Source of the DNA: Candidatus Adiutrix sp.
GTDB taxonomy: Bacteria > Desulfobacterota > Desulfarculia > Adiutricales > Adiutricaceae
Direction of reading: 5' to 3'
Assembly (NCBI GenBank): GCA_031285975.1
Contig: JAITVE010000201.1
Span: forward strand, 1 to 11,423
DNA length: 11,423 bases
Shown here: positions 1-6,238 of the stretch, piece by piece
Layout of the letters: each line of letters begins with the position of its first letter
How positions within the stretch are numbered: the first letter of the stretch is position 1
Notes under the pieces: model-generated
Told to the model about the DNA's origin: nothing
The model's database searches: none
What the model saw: the letters and a program-made list of their open reading frames with translations, nothing else
Program-made: the position numbers and the translations under genes

Positions 1-525
1 TTTGAAGATAGAATCGTCGGCGGCGTTATTCCAAGGCAGTTCATCCCCGCCGTCGAAAAAGGCATCATTGCAGCCATGGCCAACGGCGTCATCAGCGGCA
101 ACCCCGTGGTTGACCTGAAGGTCGGCCTGGTTTTTGGCAGCTACCACGATGTGGATTCCTCGGAAATGTCCTTCAAAATCGCGGGCTCGATGGCCTTCAA
201 AAAAGCTTTCATGGAGTGCAAGCCCACCATTCTGGAGCCGGTGATGCTCCTGACCGTCACCGTACCCGACGAATTTATGGGCGACGTGATGGGCGACATC
301 TCCAGCCGCCGCGGGAAGCTGTTGGGCACGGAAGCCAAGGGCAAAAAACAGGTCATCAAGGCCCACGTGCCGCAGGTGGAAATTCTCAGCTACGCCCCGA
401 TTCTGACCTCCATGACCGGGGGCCGGGGTTCCTTCTCCATTGAGTTCGCCCGCTACGACGAAGCGCCGCCGCAGGTGCGCGACAAAGTGGTGGCCGAGTA
501 CAAGCCCCGCGACGAAGAAGCGTAA
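1..525 (+). CDS. fusA: Elongation factor G-type translational GTPase, C-terminal part (5' end outside window)
   Basis: The reading frame is open from base 1 to the TAA at 523-525 and encodes the last 174 residues of an EF-G-type protein. The internal ATG at 76 is not the start, because the frame is open and EF-G-like before it (IVGGVIPRQFIPAVEKGI). Visible parts are the end of domain IV (PVVDLKVGLVFGSYHDVDSSEMSFKIAGSMAFKKAF) and the whole of domain V (EPVMLLTVTVPDEFMGDVMGDISSRRGK, then the YAPILTSMTGGRGSFSIEF segment). The GTPase domain lies outside the window. In the family, EF-G drives tRNA-mRNA translocation and ribosome recycling in the cytoplasm. The sequence after GDISSRRGK (LGTEAKGKKQVIKAHVPQVE) reads more like the EF-G-like/FusA2 branch than the classical FusA, which usually has a GMEDRGG-type stretch there. 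The paralogue assignment is therefore uncertain, although EF-G family membership is clear. Confidence 0.93.
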   Translation, partial: FEDRIVGGVIPRQFIPAVEKGIIAAMANGVISGNPVVDLKVGLVFGSYHDVDSSEMSFKIAGSMAFKKAFMECKPTILEPVMLLTVTVPDEFMGDVMGDISSRRGKLLGTEAKGKKQVIKAHVPQVEILSYAPILTSMTGGRGSFSIEFARYDEAPPQVRDKVVAEYKPRDEEA

Positions 526-619
526 CCCGCTACCGTGGGGGTATCTTCGTTCAACGGTTGTGCCTGGCGCGCTTCAGCGGCCGAGAAGACACAATAGTGC
601 CAAACGAGCCTTTATCATT

Positions 620-649
620 GAGAGCCCCAGAAAATTTTCCGGGGCTCTC
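620..649 (+). terminator. Hairpin downstream of the EF-G gene, probable terminator
   Basis: A 9-bp perfect stem (GAGAGCCCC at 620-628, GGGGCTCTC at 641-649) encloses a largely self-complementary AGAAAATTTTCC. Only a short T stretch follows (CAATTT), so it is a weaker intrinsic terminator than others in the window. It lies between the EF-G stop (525) and the next gene (676), which fits termination of the EF-G transcript. Confidence 0.5.
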
Positions 650-675
650 GCAATTTCGCCTGACGGGGAAGCTGC

Positions 676-1347
676 ATGTTCAAATCCACCACGCTCGACG
701 GCCTTGGCCGCAAGCACCAAACCGACAAGAGCGGCTCCTGGGGGGCGGCGCACGATTATTTGCGGAAATACGAATTCTTTTTCCGGCCCCTGCGCCGGGA
801 GGCCTTTACCTTTATGGAGCTTGGGGTTTATAAGGGGGCCAGCCTGAAGGTTTGGGAGGAATATTTTGAGCGGGCGGAAATAGTGGGGGTGGACATTGAG
901 GCGGAAACCCTGGCCCACGCCGGGGGCCGGGTCAAGGTGCTGTTGGGCGACCTGAGCCAGACGGCTTTTCTGCAAACCCTGCCCGCGCTCATGCCCCGGG
1001 TGATTCTGGACGACGCCTCCCACTGGTGGGCCGACCAGTTGCGGGCCCTATTCGTGCTGTACCCGCAGTTGATGAGCGGCGGGCTCTACATTGTGGAGGA
1101 TCTGCAAACTTCTTTCGAGCCGCTGGGGGCCATGTTTTCCGGGGGGCTACCCTACCGCCCCTTCCAGGTGTTAAGCAAAATCGCCGAATACATGACCGGC
1201 AACGACCGCCCGGCCCCCATCATGCCCGATAAAAATTTAAGGCCCATTGTCCCCGCCGAGCAGTTTGAGGCCGAGATACGCCTCATCGCCGACCAGACCG
1301 ACGCCATCACCTTTATCGAGCGGGCCTGCGTGCTGGTGAAAAAGTAA
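676..1347 (+). CDS. Class I SAM-dependent methyltransferase-like protein (sugar O-methyltransferase type)
   Basis: This encodes 223 residues starting at ATG 676, with GGGGA at 664-668 at a good Shine-Dalgarno distance. Residues 47-57 (MELGVYKGASL) form the glycine-rich SAM motif I, and VGVDIE (70-75) supplies the acidic residue that normally holds the ribose. ILDDASHW (110-117) and GGLYIVEDLQTS (135-146) match the Asp/His metal-site and post-IV region of MycE/TylF-like O-methyltransferases and their many bacterial homologues. The N-terminal HQTDKSG...HDYLRKYEFFF stretch is also typical of that group. No membrane segment is visible, so it is likely cytosolic. The substrate is unknown; sugars of cell-surface glycans or small molecules are the usual targets. 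It is monocistronic, with a hairpin upstream and an RNA promoter 18 nt downstream. The related cephalosporin-hydroxylase-like family shares this fold, so methyltransferase activity is a family-level inference. Confidence 0.75.
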   Translation: MFKSTTLDGLGRKHQTDKSGSWGAAHDYLRKYEFFFRPLRREAFTFMELGVYKGASLKVWEEYFERAEIVGVDIEAETLAHAGGRVKVLLGDLSQTAFLQTLPALMPRVILDDASHWWADQLRALFVLYPQLMSGGLYIVEDLQTSFEPLGAMFSGGLPYRPFQVLSKIAEYMTGNDRPAPIMPDKNLRPIVPAEQFEAEIRLIADQTDAITFIERACVLVKK

Positions 1348-1364
1348 TTTCTGAAAACTGGCCC

Positions 1365-1393
1365 TTGAAAAATCGGGGGGAAATGAGTATAGT
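1365..1393 (+). promoter_or_regulatory. Sigma70-type promoter for the small RNA
   Basis: TTGAAA (1365-1370) and TATAGT (1388-1393) are separated by exactly 17 bp, each five of six to the -35 and -10 consensus. Transcription would begin near 1400. No plausible protein-coding gene follows on this strand before the terminator at 1466-1507, so the promoter appears dedicated to a short non-coding RNA. Confidence 0.65.
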
Positions 1394-1399
1394 AAAAAG

Positions 1400-1507
1400 A
1401 CTGAGGGTACTTGTGGCACCCCCGGTCGGGTGGGCAAGTCCCCCTGATGTTTTACATCAAAGTTATGCCCCGTGGGAATGGCAGTTCACACGGGGCAGTT
1501 TTTGTTT
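1400..1507 (+). ncRNA. Structured ~108-nt small RNA, candidate type I antitoxin
   Basis: This RNA is inferred from its own promoter (TTGAAA-17-TATAGT) and a strong terminator. It would fold into three consecutive hairpins. Hairpin A has ACTTG 1409-1413 with CAAGT 1435-1439 and CACCC 1417-1421 with GGGTG 1428-1432. Hairpin B has TGATGT 1445-1450 with ACATCA 1454-1459. Hairpin C is the terminator. The RNA converges on the - strand 29-codon gene and its T-tract overlaps that gene's stop codon (1506-1508). The apical loop of hairpin C is TGGCAG (1479-1484). With the next base, GGCAGT is complementary to ACTGCC of the toxin mRNA, which lies between its ribosome-binding site and start codon (1597-1602 on the + strand). 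The convergent layout is like Fst RNA I/RNA II. No known RNA family was recognised from the sequence. An unrelated structured RNA remains possible. Confidence 0.6.
1466..1507 (+). terminator. Intrinsic terminator of the small RNA, possibly bidirectional
   Basis: A 9-bp perfect stem (TGCCCCGTG 1466-1474, CACGGGGCA 1489-1497) is extended by GAA/TTC across a G-A mismatch, leaving the loop TGGCAG. On the + strand it is followed by five T, one G and three T (1499-1507), a classic intrinsic terminator. Read on the - strand it lies just after the toxin stop but lacks a T-tract, so toxin transcripts may end here only partly. They may instead end after the hairpin at 1409-1439, which on that strand is followed within about 8 nt by a five-T run. 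Confidence 0.8.
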
Positions 1508-1595
1508 AACGCTTCTTAAGCCAACGTTCGACTACAACTGCAACCAGGACGCCCGCCACAAAGGCTGACGCAACGTCCCCGAGGAACTCTGCCAT
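1506..1595 (-). CDS. 29-residue hydrophobic peptide, candidate Ldr/Fst-like type I toxin
   Basis: The ATG is at 1595 and the TAA at 1506-1508, too short for ordinary gene callers. Coding support comes from GGGAGG (1604-1609) 8 nt upstream of the ATG, a promoter 34 nt further upstream, and peptide character. The peptide begins MAEFLGDVASA and ends FVAGVLVAVVVERWLKKR: a short polar start, one hydrophobic span of about 12-15 residues (roughly 9-22), then a Trp-Leu and basic tail. That matches the shape of Ldr toxins of enterobacteria (as I recall, ending in a hydrophobic stretch then NWLNKRK) and more loosely Fst of enterococci, which act at the membrane. The Ala-Pro before the hydrophobic span in Ldr/Fst is missing here. 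The start codon sits in an inverted repeat (CTGCC/GGCAG, 1589-1601), which could limit translation. A harmless small membrane protein is the alternative. Confidence 0.65.
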   Translation of the reverse strand: MAEFLGDVASAFVAGVLVAVVVERWLKKR

Positions 1596-1635
1596 AGGCA
1601 GTACCTCCCTTCTTCAGAGAGACTTACCCACGGCC

Positions 1636-1664
1636 ATAATACACTGCCAGTGACGTTTGGACAA
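1636..1664 (-). promoter_or_regulatory. Promoter of the 29-residue peptide gene
   Basis: On the - strand, TTGTCC (1664-1659) and TATTAT (1641-1636) are spaced by exactly 17 bp. The -35 has four of six consensus bases and the -10 five of six. Transcription would start near 1629, giving a leader of about 34 nt that includes the ribosome-binding site. The promoter sits 8 bp beyond the stop codon of the upstream - strand gene (1672), so the small gene can be transcribed independently. Read-through from that gene is also possible, as no terminator separates them. Confidence 0.55.
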
Positions 1665-1671
1665 CACCTTT

Positions 1672-2580
1672 TTATTCCGCCAAACGTTTCAAATACTGCG
1701 CCCGCAGCTCATCAATCGCCAAGAGGGCGGCTTGCACCTGGCTTTCCAAATTGGCCAGGGCCGCCTGTCTCTGTTCCAACGCTTCTCCGGCCTTTTTGAT
1801 TGCATAGACCATTTCAGCCCATATTTCGGGTATTTTTTCAATGGCCTTTGATTCCCCCTCCGTCAGATTGGGCAGGCGGCGCAGGGCTTCCATCTGCGGC
1901 TCATTTTGCGGCGTGAAGGAAGAAAGGCTGGGTGGGGACAGGTAGGCCGTTATATTCAATTGCGTATTGTACATGTCGCTCATCAACTGGTAATATATGC
2001 GCAGGGAAGCTTTCAGGGCTTCATAAGCCGCCCGGAGTGTGGCGGGATCAGAGGACGGGAGTTCTTCGGTTTCAGGCGGCAACGCATTGAGAGGGGGGCG
2101 GCTGCCCAGCACCAGGGCATCGGTTTTGTCCCGAACCATTGTGGAGATGCCAATCATCCCCATGGGCCCGCTATAACACTGGGCCGCACTGCCCCGGAAG
2201 TTGTGGAAGGCCGCCATATACGCGGCTTCGGCCCCGGGAACCTGCGCGACGGCGATTATCAGGCGCTCCGCTTGCAGCGGGTCATCCGGCGGCGCGGCTT
2301 CCAACGCGGCCAGAAGAGCCGCCTCAACAAGGTCTATGAAAAGCGGTTGGTCGTCCGTATAGGCGTTCCAGCCGCTTTTCATGAGCGAGGCCCAGCGGTC
2401 GGAGATGTGGTCGCGCAGAATGTTGAGCTCGGTGACGGCCCGCGCCAGCGCGGGCCGGTCGGCCTCCGCAGTTGTGGTTTTTTGGCCCGGCCTCAGGAGT
2501 CCGATGGCGGCCAGCACGCAAGAGGCGGCGATCACCGCAAGAAACGTTGCCGAAGCTGTCGATTTTGTGAAAAATTTCAT
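1672..2580 (-). CDS. Membrane-anchored coiled-coil protein of unknown function
   Basis: This encodes 302 residues, and I do not recognise the family. The N-terminus MKFFTK is followed by a hydrophobic stretch at about 11-29, a signal anchor or signal peptide. Cys21 (IAASC) gives only a poor lipobox. The remainder is hydrophilic and probably extracytoplasmic. Residues 246-302 are rich in Ala, Glu, Gln and Leu with heptad-like spacing (EALEQRQAALANLESQVQAALLAIDELRAQY), suggesting a coiled coil or helical bundle. The middle contains QCYSGPMGMIGISTM around 134-148. The ATG overlaps the stop of the MFS gene by ATGA, so the two are translationally coupled and probably act together, perhaps as an envelope partner of the transporter. 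That is inference from position only. Confidence 0.6.
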   Translation of the reverse strand: MKFFTKSTASATFLAVIAASCVLAAIGLLRPGQKTTTAEADRPALARAVTELNILRDHISDRWASLMKSGWNAYTDDQPLFIDLVEAALLAALEAAPPDDPLQAERLIIAVAQVPGAEAAYMAAFHNFRGSAAQCYSGPMGMIGISTMVRDKTDALVLGSRPPLNALPPETEELPSSDPATLRAAYEALKASLRIYYQLMSDMYNTQLNITAYLSPPSLSSFTPQNEPQMEALRRLPNLTEGESKAIEKIPEIWAEMVYAIKKAGEALEQRQAALANLESQVQAALLAIDELRAQYLKRLAE

Positions 2581-3782
2581 GTTCGCGCCGTCCTTTTTAT
2601 GAAAGTGAAGGCTGTCATCAGAAGGCCGGAGGCGGCCAGGGCGGCGCCGACAACGGTGAAAAATACGCGCAGGTCGTCAGTGCCCACGAGGCGGGCCACA
2701 GCGGGCTGAATAAAGGTAGAGACCACAAAAGCTACATAGATGGAACTGTTGACCAGGGCCCCGGCTGGGGCGGCCAGGCGGCGCGGCGAGCGGGCAATGG
2801 TTTCCTGGAGCAGGTAGGGCACGGTCAGGCCGCTGCCGAGCCCCCAGAGCGCCAGGGCCGCCACCACCCCCGAAAAGCTGTGGGAACGCGCCAGCAAAAA
2901 GTTCCCGGCGGCCATGAGGAAGAAAAAGAGTGTGGCGGTTTTCCGCCCCAGCTGCCCGTAAATCCAGCCGAAGGCAAAACTCACCGCGCCGATGGCCGCC
3001 GTCAGGACGCCGTTGGCCAAGCCCGTATCCGCCGCGTTGCCCAGGCCCTCCCCCTCAATGAAATAGGAGAGGGCCAGAAACATGGTGTTGCCCAAACTCT
3101 TGGAGATCAGGGCCAGCGCCAAAAGCCCCCACACCGCCCGGATAGCTCCGCCCTCCCCGGACACTTCCTCCGCCGGAGCCGCAGCGGCTGCGGCGGGGGC
3201 CTCCGCCTCGGCAACCGGGCGGGTGGGATTTTTTTGCAAAACCCGCTGGTGATAAAAAATAATCAAGATATCGGCCAGATACACGGCAAAGGCGTAGCGC
3301 CAACTCCAGAGCACCAGATAGCCGCTCAAAACCGTGAGGCCAATGGCCAGGATGTTGCTGGCCGCGCAGAATATGCCCATCACCGAGGGCGTTTCCCGTT
3401 CGGTGAAGTAGTCGATGGTCACCCCCACCACCATGGCCGTCACCAGGCCGTTGCCGAGGCCCAGCACGGCGCGGGTGAACAGCAGCCAGCGGATGTCCGC
3501 AATCAGCCCCCCGGCCAGGCCCCCGAGGGTGAAGATGGCCGAGCCCAACAGCACGCAGCCCTTGTTCGTCAAATAGCCCGCCGAGACCAGCCGCCCGGCC
3601 AGCACACTGGCCGGGATGACCACCAGCGAAGAGATGGTAATGATGAAGTTCAGGCCCGCGCGCCCCACGCCGGGCATGGCCTGGGCGATTTCGCTCATGG
3701 CCGGGATGAGCACGTAGGTGTCGGCCACCGGGTAGATGCCGATGAACGTGATGGCCAGCAGATAGGGCATTTTTTGCAGCAT
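2577..3782 (-). CDS. MFS family transporter, 401 residues
   Basis: This is a very hydrophobic protein with about 12 transmembrane segments in two halves, separated by a cytoplasmic loop at about 180-215 that carries an Ala/Glu/Pro-rich stretch. The motif A-like region GRLVSAGYLTNKG (63-75) and its counterpart GWIYGQLGRKTA (272-283) support the major facilitator superfamily, probably a proton-driven drug/metabolite exporter subgroup. The start chosen is ATG 3782, because AGGA lies 6 nt upstream. The in-frame GTG at 3806 directly follows the T-tract of the upstream terminator and has no ribosome-binding site. The substrate cannot be told from sequence. Gene order just after the ior operon allows, but does not show, a role in exporting its acid products. 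The stop overlaps the start of the next gene (ATGA). No clear promoter was seen in the short gap after the terminator. Confidence 0.88.
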   Translation of the reverse strand: MLQKMPYLLAITFIGIYPVADTYVLIPAMSEIAQAMPGVGRAGLNFIITISSLVVIPASVLAGRLVSAGYLTNKGCVLLGSAIFTLGGLAGGLIADIRWLLFTRAVLGLGNGLVTAMVVGVTIDYFTERETPSVMGIFCAASNILAIGLTVLSGYLVLWSWRYAFAVYLADILIIFYHQRVLQKNPTRPVAEAEAPAAAAAAPAEEVSGEGGAIRAVWGLLALALISKSLGNTMFLALSYFIEGEGLGNAADTGLANGVLTAAIGAVSFAFGWIYGQLGRKTATLFFFLMAAGNFLLARSHSFSGVVAALALWGLGSGLTVPYLLQETIARSPRRLAAPAGALVNSSIYVAFVVSTFIQPAVARLVGTDDLRVFFTVVGAALAASGLLMTAFTFIKRTART

Positions 3783-3806
3783 TTTTATCCTATTTCTCGG
3801 CAGCAC

Positions 3807-3837
3807 AAAAAAACCCGGCCTCCACGGAGGCCGGGTT
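3807..3837 (-). terminator. Intrinsic terminator of the ior operon
   Basis: An 11-bp GC-rich stem (AACCCGGCCTC at 3812-3822 with GAGGCCGGGTT at 3827-3837) has a four-base CACG loop. On the - strand it is followed by a run of seven T (A 3807-3813 on +). It lies 28 nt after the iorB stop and just before the MFS gene, so it marks the end of the ior transcript. The MFS pair must rely on read-through or a promoter not recognised here. Confidence 0.88.
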
Positions 3838-3865
3838 GTAGTTGAAACCGGAGCCGGGCCGACAA

Positions 3866-4447
3866 TCAGACGGCAGCTTGTCCGGCCTGGAAGGCTTTGA
3901 GGTTCAAATCGACGAAGGCCGGTTTCACATTATCCCTGATTTGGCTGGGCCAGTCAATATCGCTCAATTGCATCTTTTTGACCAGCGCGCCGAACAGCAC
4001 AATGTTCATGGCCTTGGGGTTCCCCAGGGCCTCGGCCATGTCCCCGGCCTTGATGACCGTGGTGTCGGCCTTGGCTTTCAGGGCTTCCAGCAACCCCTCC
4101 GGGTAGTCGGCCTGGCCGGTGAGGATGGGGGCCGAGGGAATGCGGTAGTCGTTGACCACCATCTGCCCGCCCTTTTTCAGGAAGGGTGACCAGCGCACGG
4201 CTTCCATAGTCTCGAAGGCCACCAGGATGTCGGCCTGGCCTTTGTCGATGATGGGGGAAAAGACTTCCTTGCCGTAGCGCACCTGGTTGGAGACGCTGCC
4301 GCCCCGCTGGGCCATGCCGTGCACTTCGCTCATTTTCACGTCGAAACCGGCCGCAAGAAGGCCGTTGGACAAAATCTTGCCCACCAATATCGTCCCCTGG
4401 CCGCCAACGCCCACCAGCAGGATATTCTTCACGTCGCTCATACTCAT
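3866..4447 (-). CDS. iorB: Indolepyruvate:ferredoxin oxidoreductase, beta subunit
   Basis: This encodes 193 residues, the usual size for IorB. GVGGQG (13-18) and HGMAQRGGSV (43-52) are hallmarks of the gamma-type domain of 2-oxoacid:acceptor oxidoreductases that helps bind CoA and TPP. With IorA it converts arylpyruvates (indolepyruvate, phenylpyruvate, hydroxyphenylpyruvate) plus CoA to arylacetyl-CoA, CO2 and reduced ferredoxin in the cytoplasm. The ATG at 4447 overlaps the iorA stop (ATGA), and GGGAG lies just upstream. A second in-frame ATG two codons later (4441) is an equally plausible start. It is the last gene of the cluster, followed by a strong terminator. Confidence 0.93.
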   Translation of the reverse strand: MSMSDVKNILLVGVGGQGTILVGKILSNGLLAAGFDVKMSEVHGMAQRGGSVSNQVRYGKEVFSPIIDKGQADILVAFETMEAVRWSPFLKKGGQMVVNDYRIPSAPILTGQADYPEGLLEALKAKADTTVIKAGDMAEALGNPKAMNIVLFGALVKKMQLSDIDWPSQIRDNVKPAFVDLNLKAFQAGQAAV

Positions 4448-6228
4448 TTACTCCCTTTCCCGGCCGCGCTGATGGCCTGCTTGGGGCAGACCTGGAGGCA
4501 GATTTCGCAGCCCACGCACTGGCTGGGCTCAATGCGGGTCTTCTTGGCGGTTTTATCAAACCGCAGGGCCGGGCAGCCGGTGCGCACGCAGGTGCGGCAG
4601 CCCACGCAGGCTTCGGCGTCCACCACGCACTGGTGGAAATGGTCGCCAAACTCCTTTTTATCCGCCTCTGAATATTTCTTCAGGGCGCAGGGCCAGCGGG
4701 TGATGATGACCGAGGGCTCGTTCAAAGCCAGGGCCCAGGCCAGGGTTTCCTTCATGGCCGCCTGGTTCAGGGGGTTGACCGTGCGGACGTGCTGGATGCC
4801 GAAGGCGCGCACCACGGGCCCAATTTCCACAATGTTCACCGGGTCGCCCTGGAGGGTGAAGCCGCTGCCGGGGTTTTCCTGGTGGCCGGTCATGGCCGTG
4901 ATGCGGTTATCGAGAATGCAGGTGACGACCGGGCTTTTGTTATAGGCGATTTGGAGTAAGCTGTTCATGCCGGTGTGGAAAAAGGTGGAATCCCCAATCA
5001 CGCCGAACACCCGTTTATTTTCGCCGAAAAAGTCAAAGGTCTCTTGCAAACCGTGAGCCACGCTGGGGCCGGAACCCATGCAGATGCACAGGTCTTTGGC
5101 GTTCAGCGGCGGCGCGCCGCCCAGGCCGTAGCAGCCGATGTCCCCCGCGATGACCACGTCCTTGAGCTTGCCCAACTGATAGAAAAAGCCCCGGTGCGGG
5201 CAGCCCGCGCAAAGGGTCGGGGGGCGGCCCACGGCTTCGGCCTCAACTTCCACCATGTCCGGCTCCACGCCCAAAAGGGCCCGGGCCACCACAGTGGGGG
5301 AGAGTTCGTCGGTGTTGGGAATCTTGTCCTTGCCGACGCAGGTGATGCCTGCGGCACGGATCTGCTCTTCCATGAAGGGTTCCAGCTCTTCAATGACGTA
5401 GAGCGCGTCCACCTGCTCGGCGAAAGCTTTGATTTTTTTCAGCGGCAGGGGGTAGCTAAAGCCTATCTTTAAGTAGGAAGCCTTCGTCCCAAAAACTTCG
5501 CGGGCGTATTGATAGGCGGCCCCGGCGGCCACAATGCCTATCTTTTTGCCGTTCCACTGAATGTAGTTCAAGGGCGTGGTTTCGGAATATTCGGCCAGCT
5601 TCACCAGCCAGTCTTCCAACTCATAGTGCAGCCGCTTGGAGATGGCGGGCACCAGGTCGAAGCGGTAGGCTTTTTCATAGGGCTTCTTGGGGTGCTTGGT
5701 GATGTCGCCGAATTCCACGATGCTCTTGCTGTGGTTGATGCGGGTGGTGGTGCGCAGCATGACCGGGCGCTGGAATTGCTCGGAAATCTCCAACGCGGCC
5801 CGCACCATGTCTTTGGCTTCCTGGCTGTCGGCCGGTTCCAGCATGGGCATTTTGGCGAACTTGGCGTACTGGCGGTTGTCCTGCTCGTTCTGCGAAGAGT
5901 GCAGGCCCGGGTCGTCGGCGCTTATCAGCACCAAACCGCCGTTGGCACCGCTGTAGGCAAAGCTCATCAGGGGGTCGGCGGCCACGTTGACCCCCACGTG
6001 CTTCATGGCCGCCAGGGCCCGGCCCCCGGCGATGGAGGCCCCGATGGCCGATTCCAGGGCCACTTTCTCATTGGGGGCCCACTCGGCCACAATTTCGGCC
6101 CGCTTGTGCGTGCCCAAAATTTCCAAAATTTCCGTGGATGGGGTGCCCGGATAGGCTCCGGCGTAGACCACGCCCGCCTCAATGGCCCCCAGGGCAATGG
6201 CTTCATTGCCCGTCAAAAGCTTTTTCAT
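4444..6228 (-). CDS. iorA: Indolepyruvate:ferredoxin oxidoreductase, alpha subunit
   Basis: The protein is full length at 594 residues. Domain order is as in the family: an N-terminal pyrimidine-type domain (GNEAIALGAIEAGV...YPGTPSTEILE), a middle transketolase-like domain, a TPP domain, then a ferredoxin-like tail. CAGCPHRG (340-347), GDIGCYGLG (362-370) and GDSTFFHTG (412-420), followed by DNRITAMTGHQENPG, are the TPP/Mg site motifs. Two [4Fe-4S] sites are visible: Cys541, 544, 547, 552 and Cys571, 574, 577, 581. The enzyme oxidatively decarboxylates arylpyruvates formed by transamination of aromatic amino acids and is oxygen sensitive, in keeping with an anaerobe. Substrates may be broader than indolepyruvate. 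AGAGG lies 5 nt upstream of the ATG. The gene begins 10 bp after the membrane-protein gene and overlaps iorB. Confidence 0.95.
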   Translation of the reverse strand: MKKLLTGNEAIALGAIEAGVVYAGAYPGTPSTEILEILGTHKRAEIVAEWAPNEKVALESAIGASIAGGRALAAMKHVGVNVAADPLMSFAYSGANGGLVLISADDPGLHSSQNEQDNRQYAKFAKMPMLEPADSQEAKDMVRAALEISEQFQRPVMLRTTTRINHSKSIVEFGDITKHPKKPYEKAYRFDLVPAISKRLHYELEDWLVKLAEYSETTPLNYIQWNGKKIGIVAAGAAYQYAREVFGTKASYLKIGFSYPLPLKKIKAFAEQVDALYVIEELEPFMEEQIRAAGITCVGKDKIPNTDELSPTVVARALLGVEPDMVEVEAEAVGRPPTLCAGCPHRGFFYQLGKLKDVVIAGDIGCYGLGGAPPLNAKDLCICMGSGPSVAHGLQETFDFFGENKRVFGVIGDSTFFHTGMNSLLQIAYNKSPVVTCILDNRITAMTGHQENPGSGFTLQGDPVNIVEIGPVVRAFGIQHVRTVNPLNQAAMKETLAWALALNEPSVIITRWPCALKKYSEADKKEFGDHFHQCVVDAEACVGCRTCVRTGCPALRFDKTAKKTRIEPSQCVGCEICLQVCPKQAISAAGKGSK

Positions 6229-6238
6229 AAAACCTCTC

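Noticed and set aside
1365..1568. 67-codon + strand ORF through the small-RNA region
   Set aside because: Its start overlaps the -35 box of the RNA promoter, it runs through a strong terminator hairpin, it has no good ribosome-binding site, and the peptide has no domain-like character.
3783..3806. GTG-initiated 8-residue N-terminal extension of the MFS protein
   Set aside because: The codon immediately follows the T-tract of a terminator and has no Shine-Dalgarno. ATG 3782 has AGGA at proper spacing.
2880..3845. 321-codon + strand ORF opposite the MFS gene
   Set aside because: It is antisense to a clear membrane-protein gene. The peptide is His/Gln/Gly/Arg-rich low-complexity, typical of a GC-rich shadow frame.
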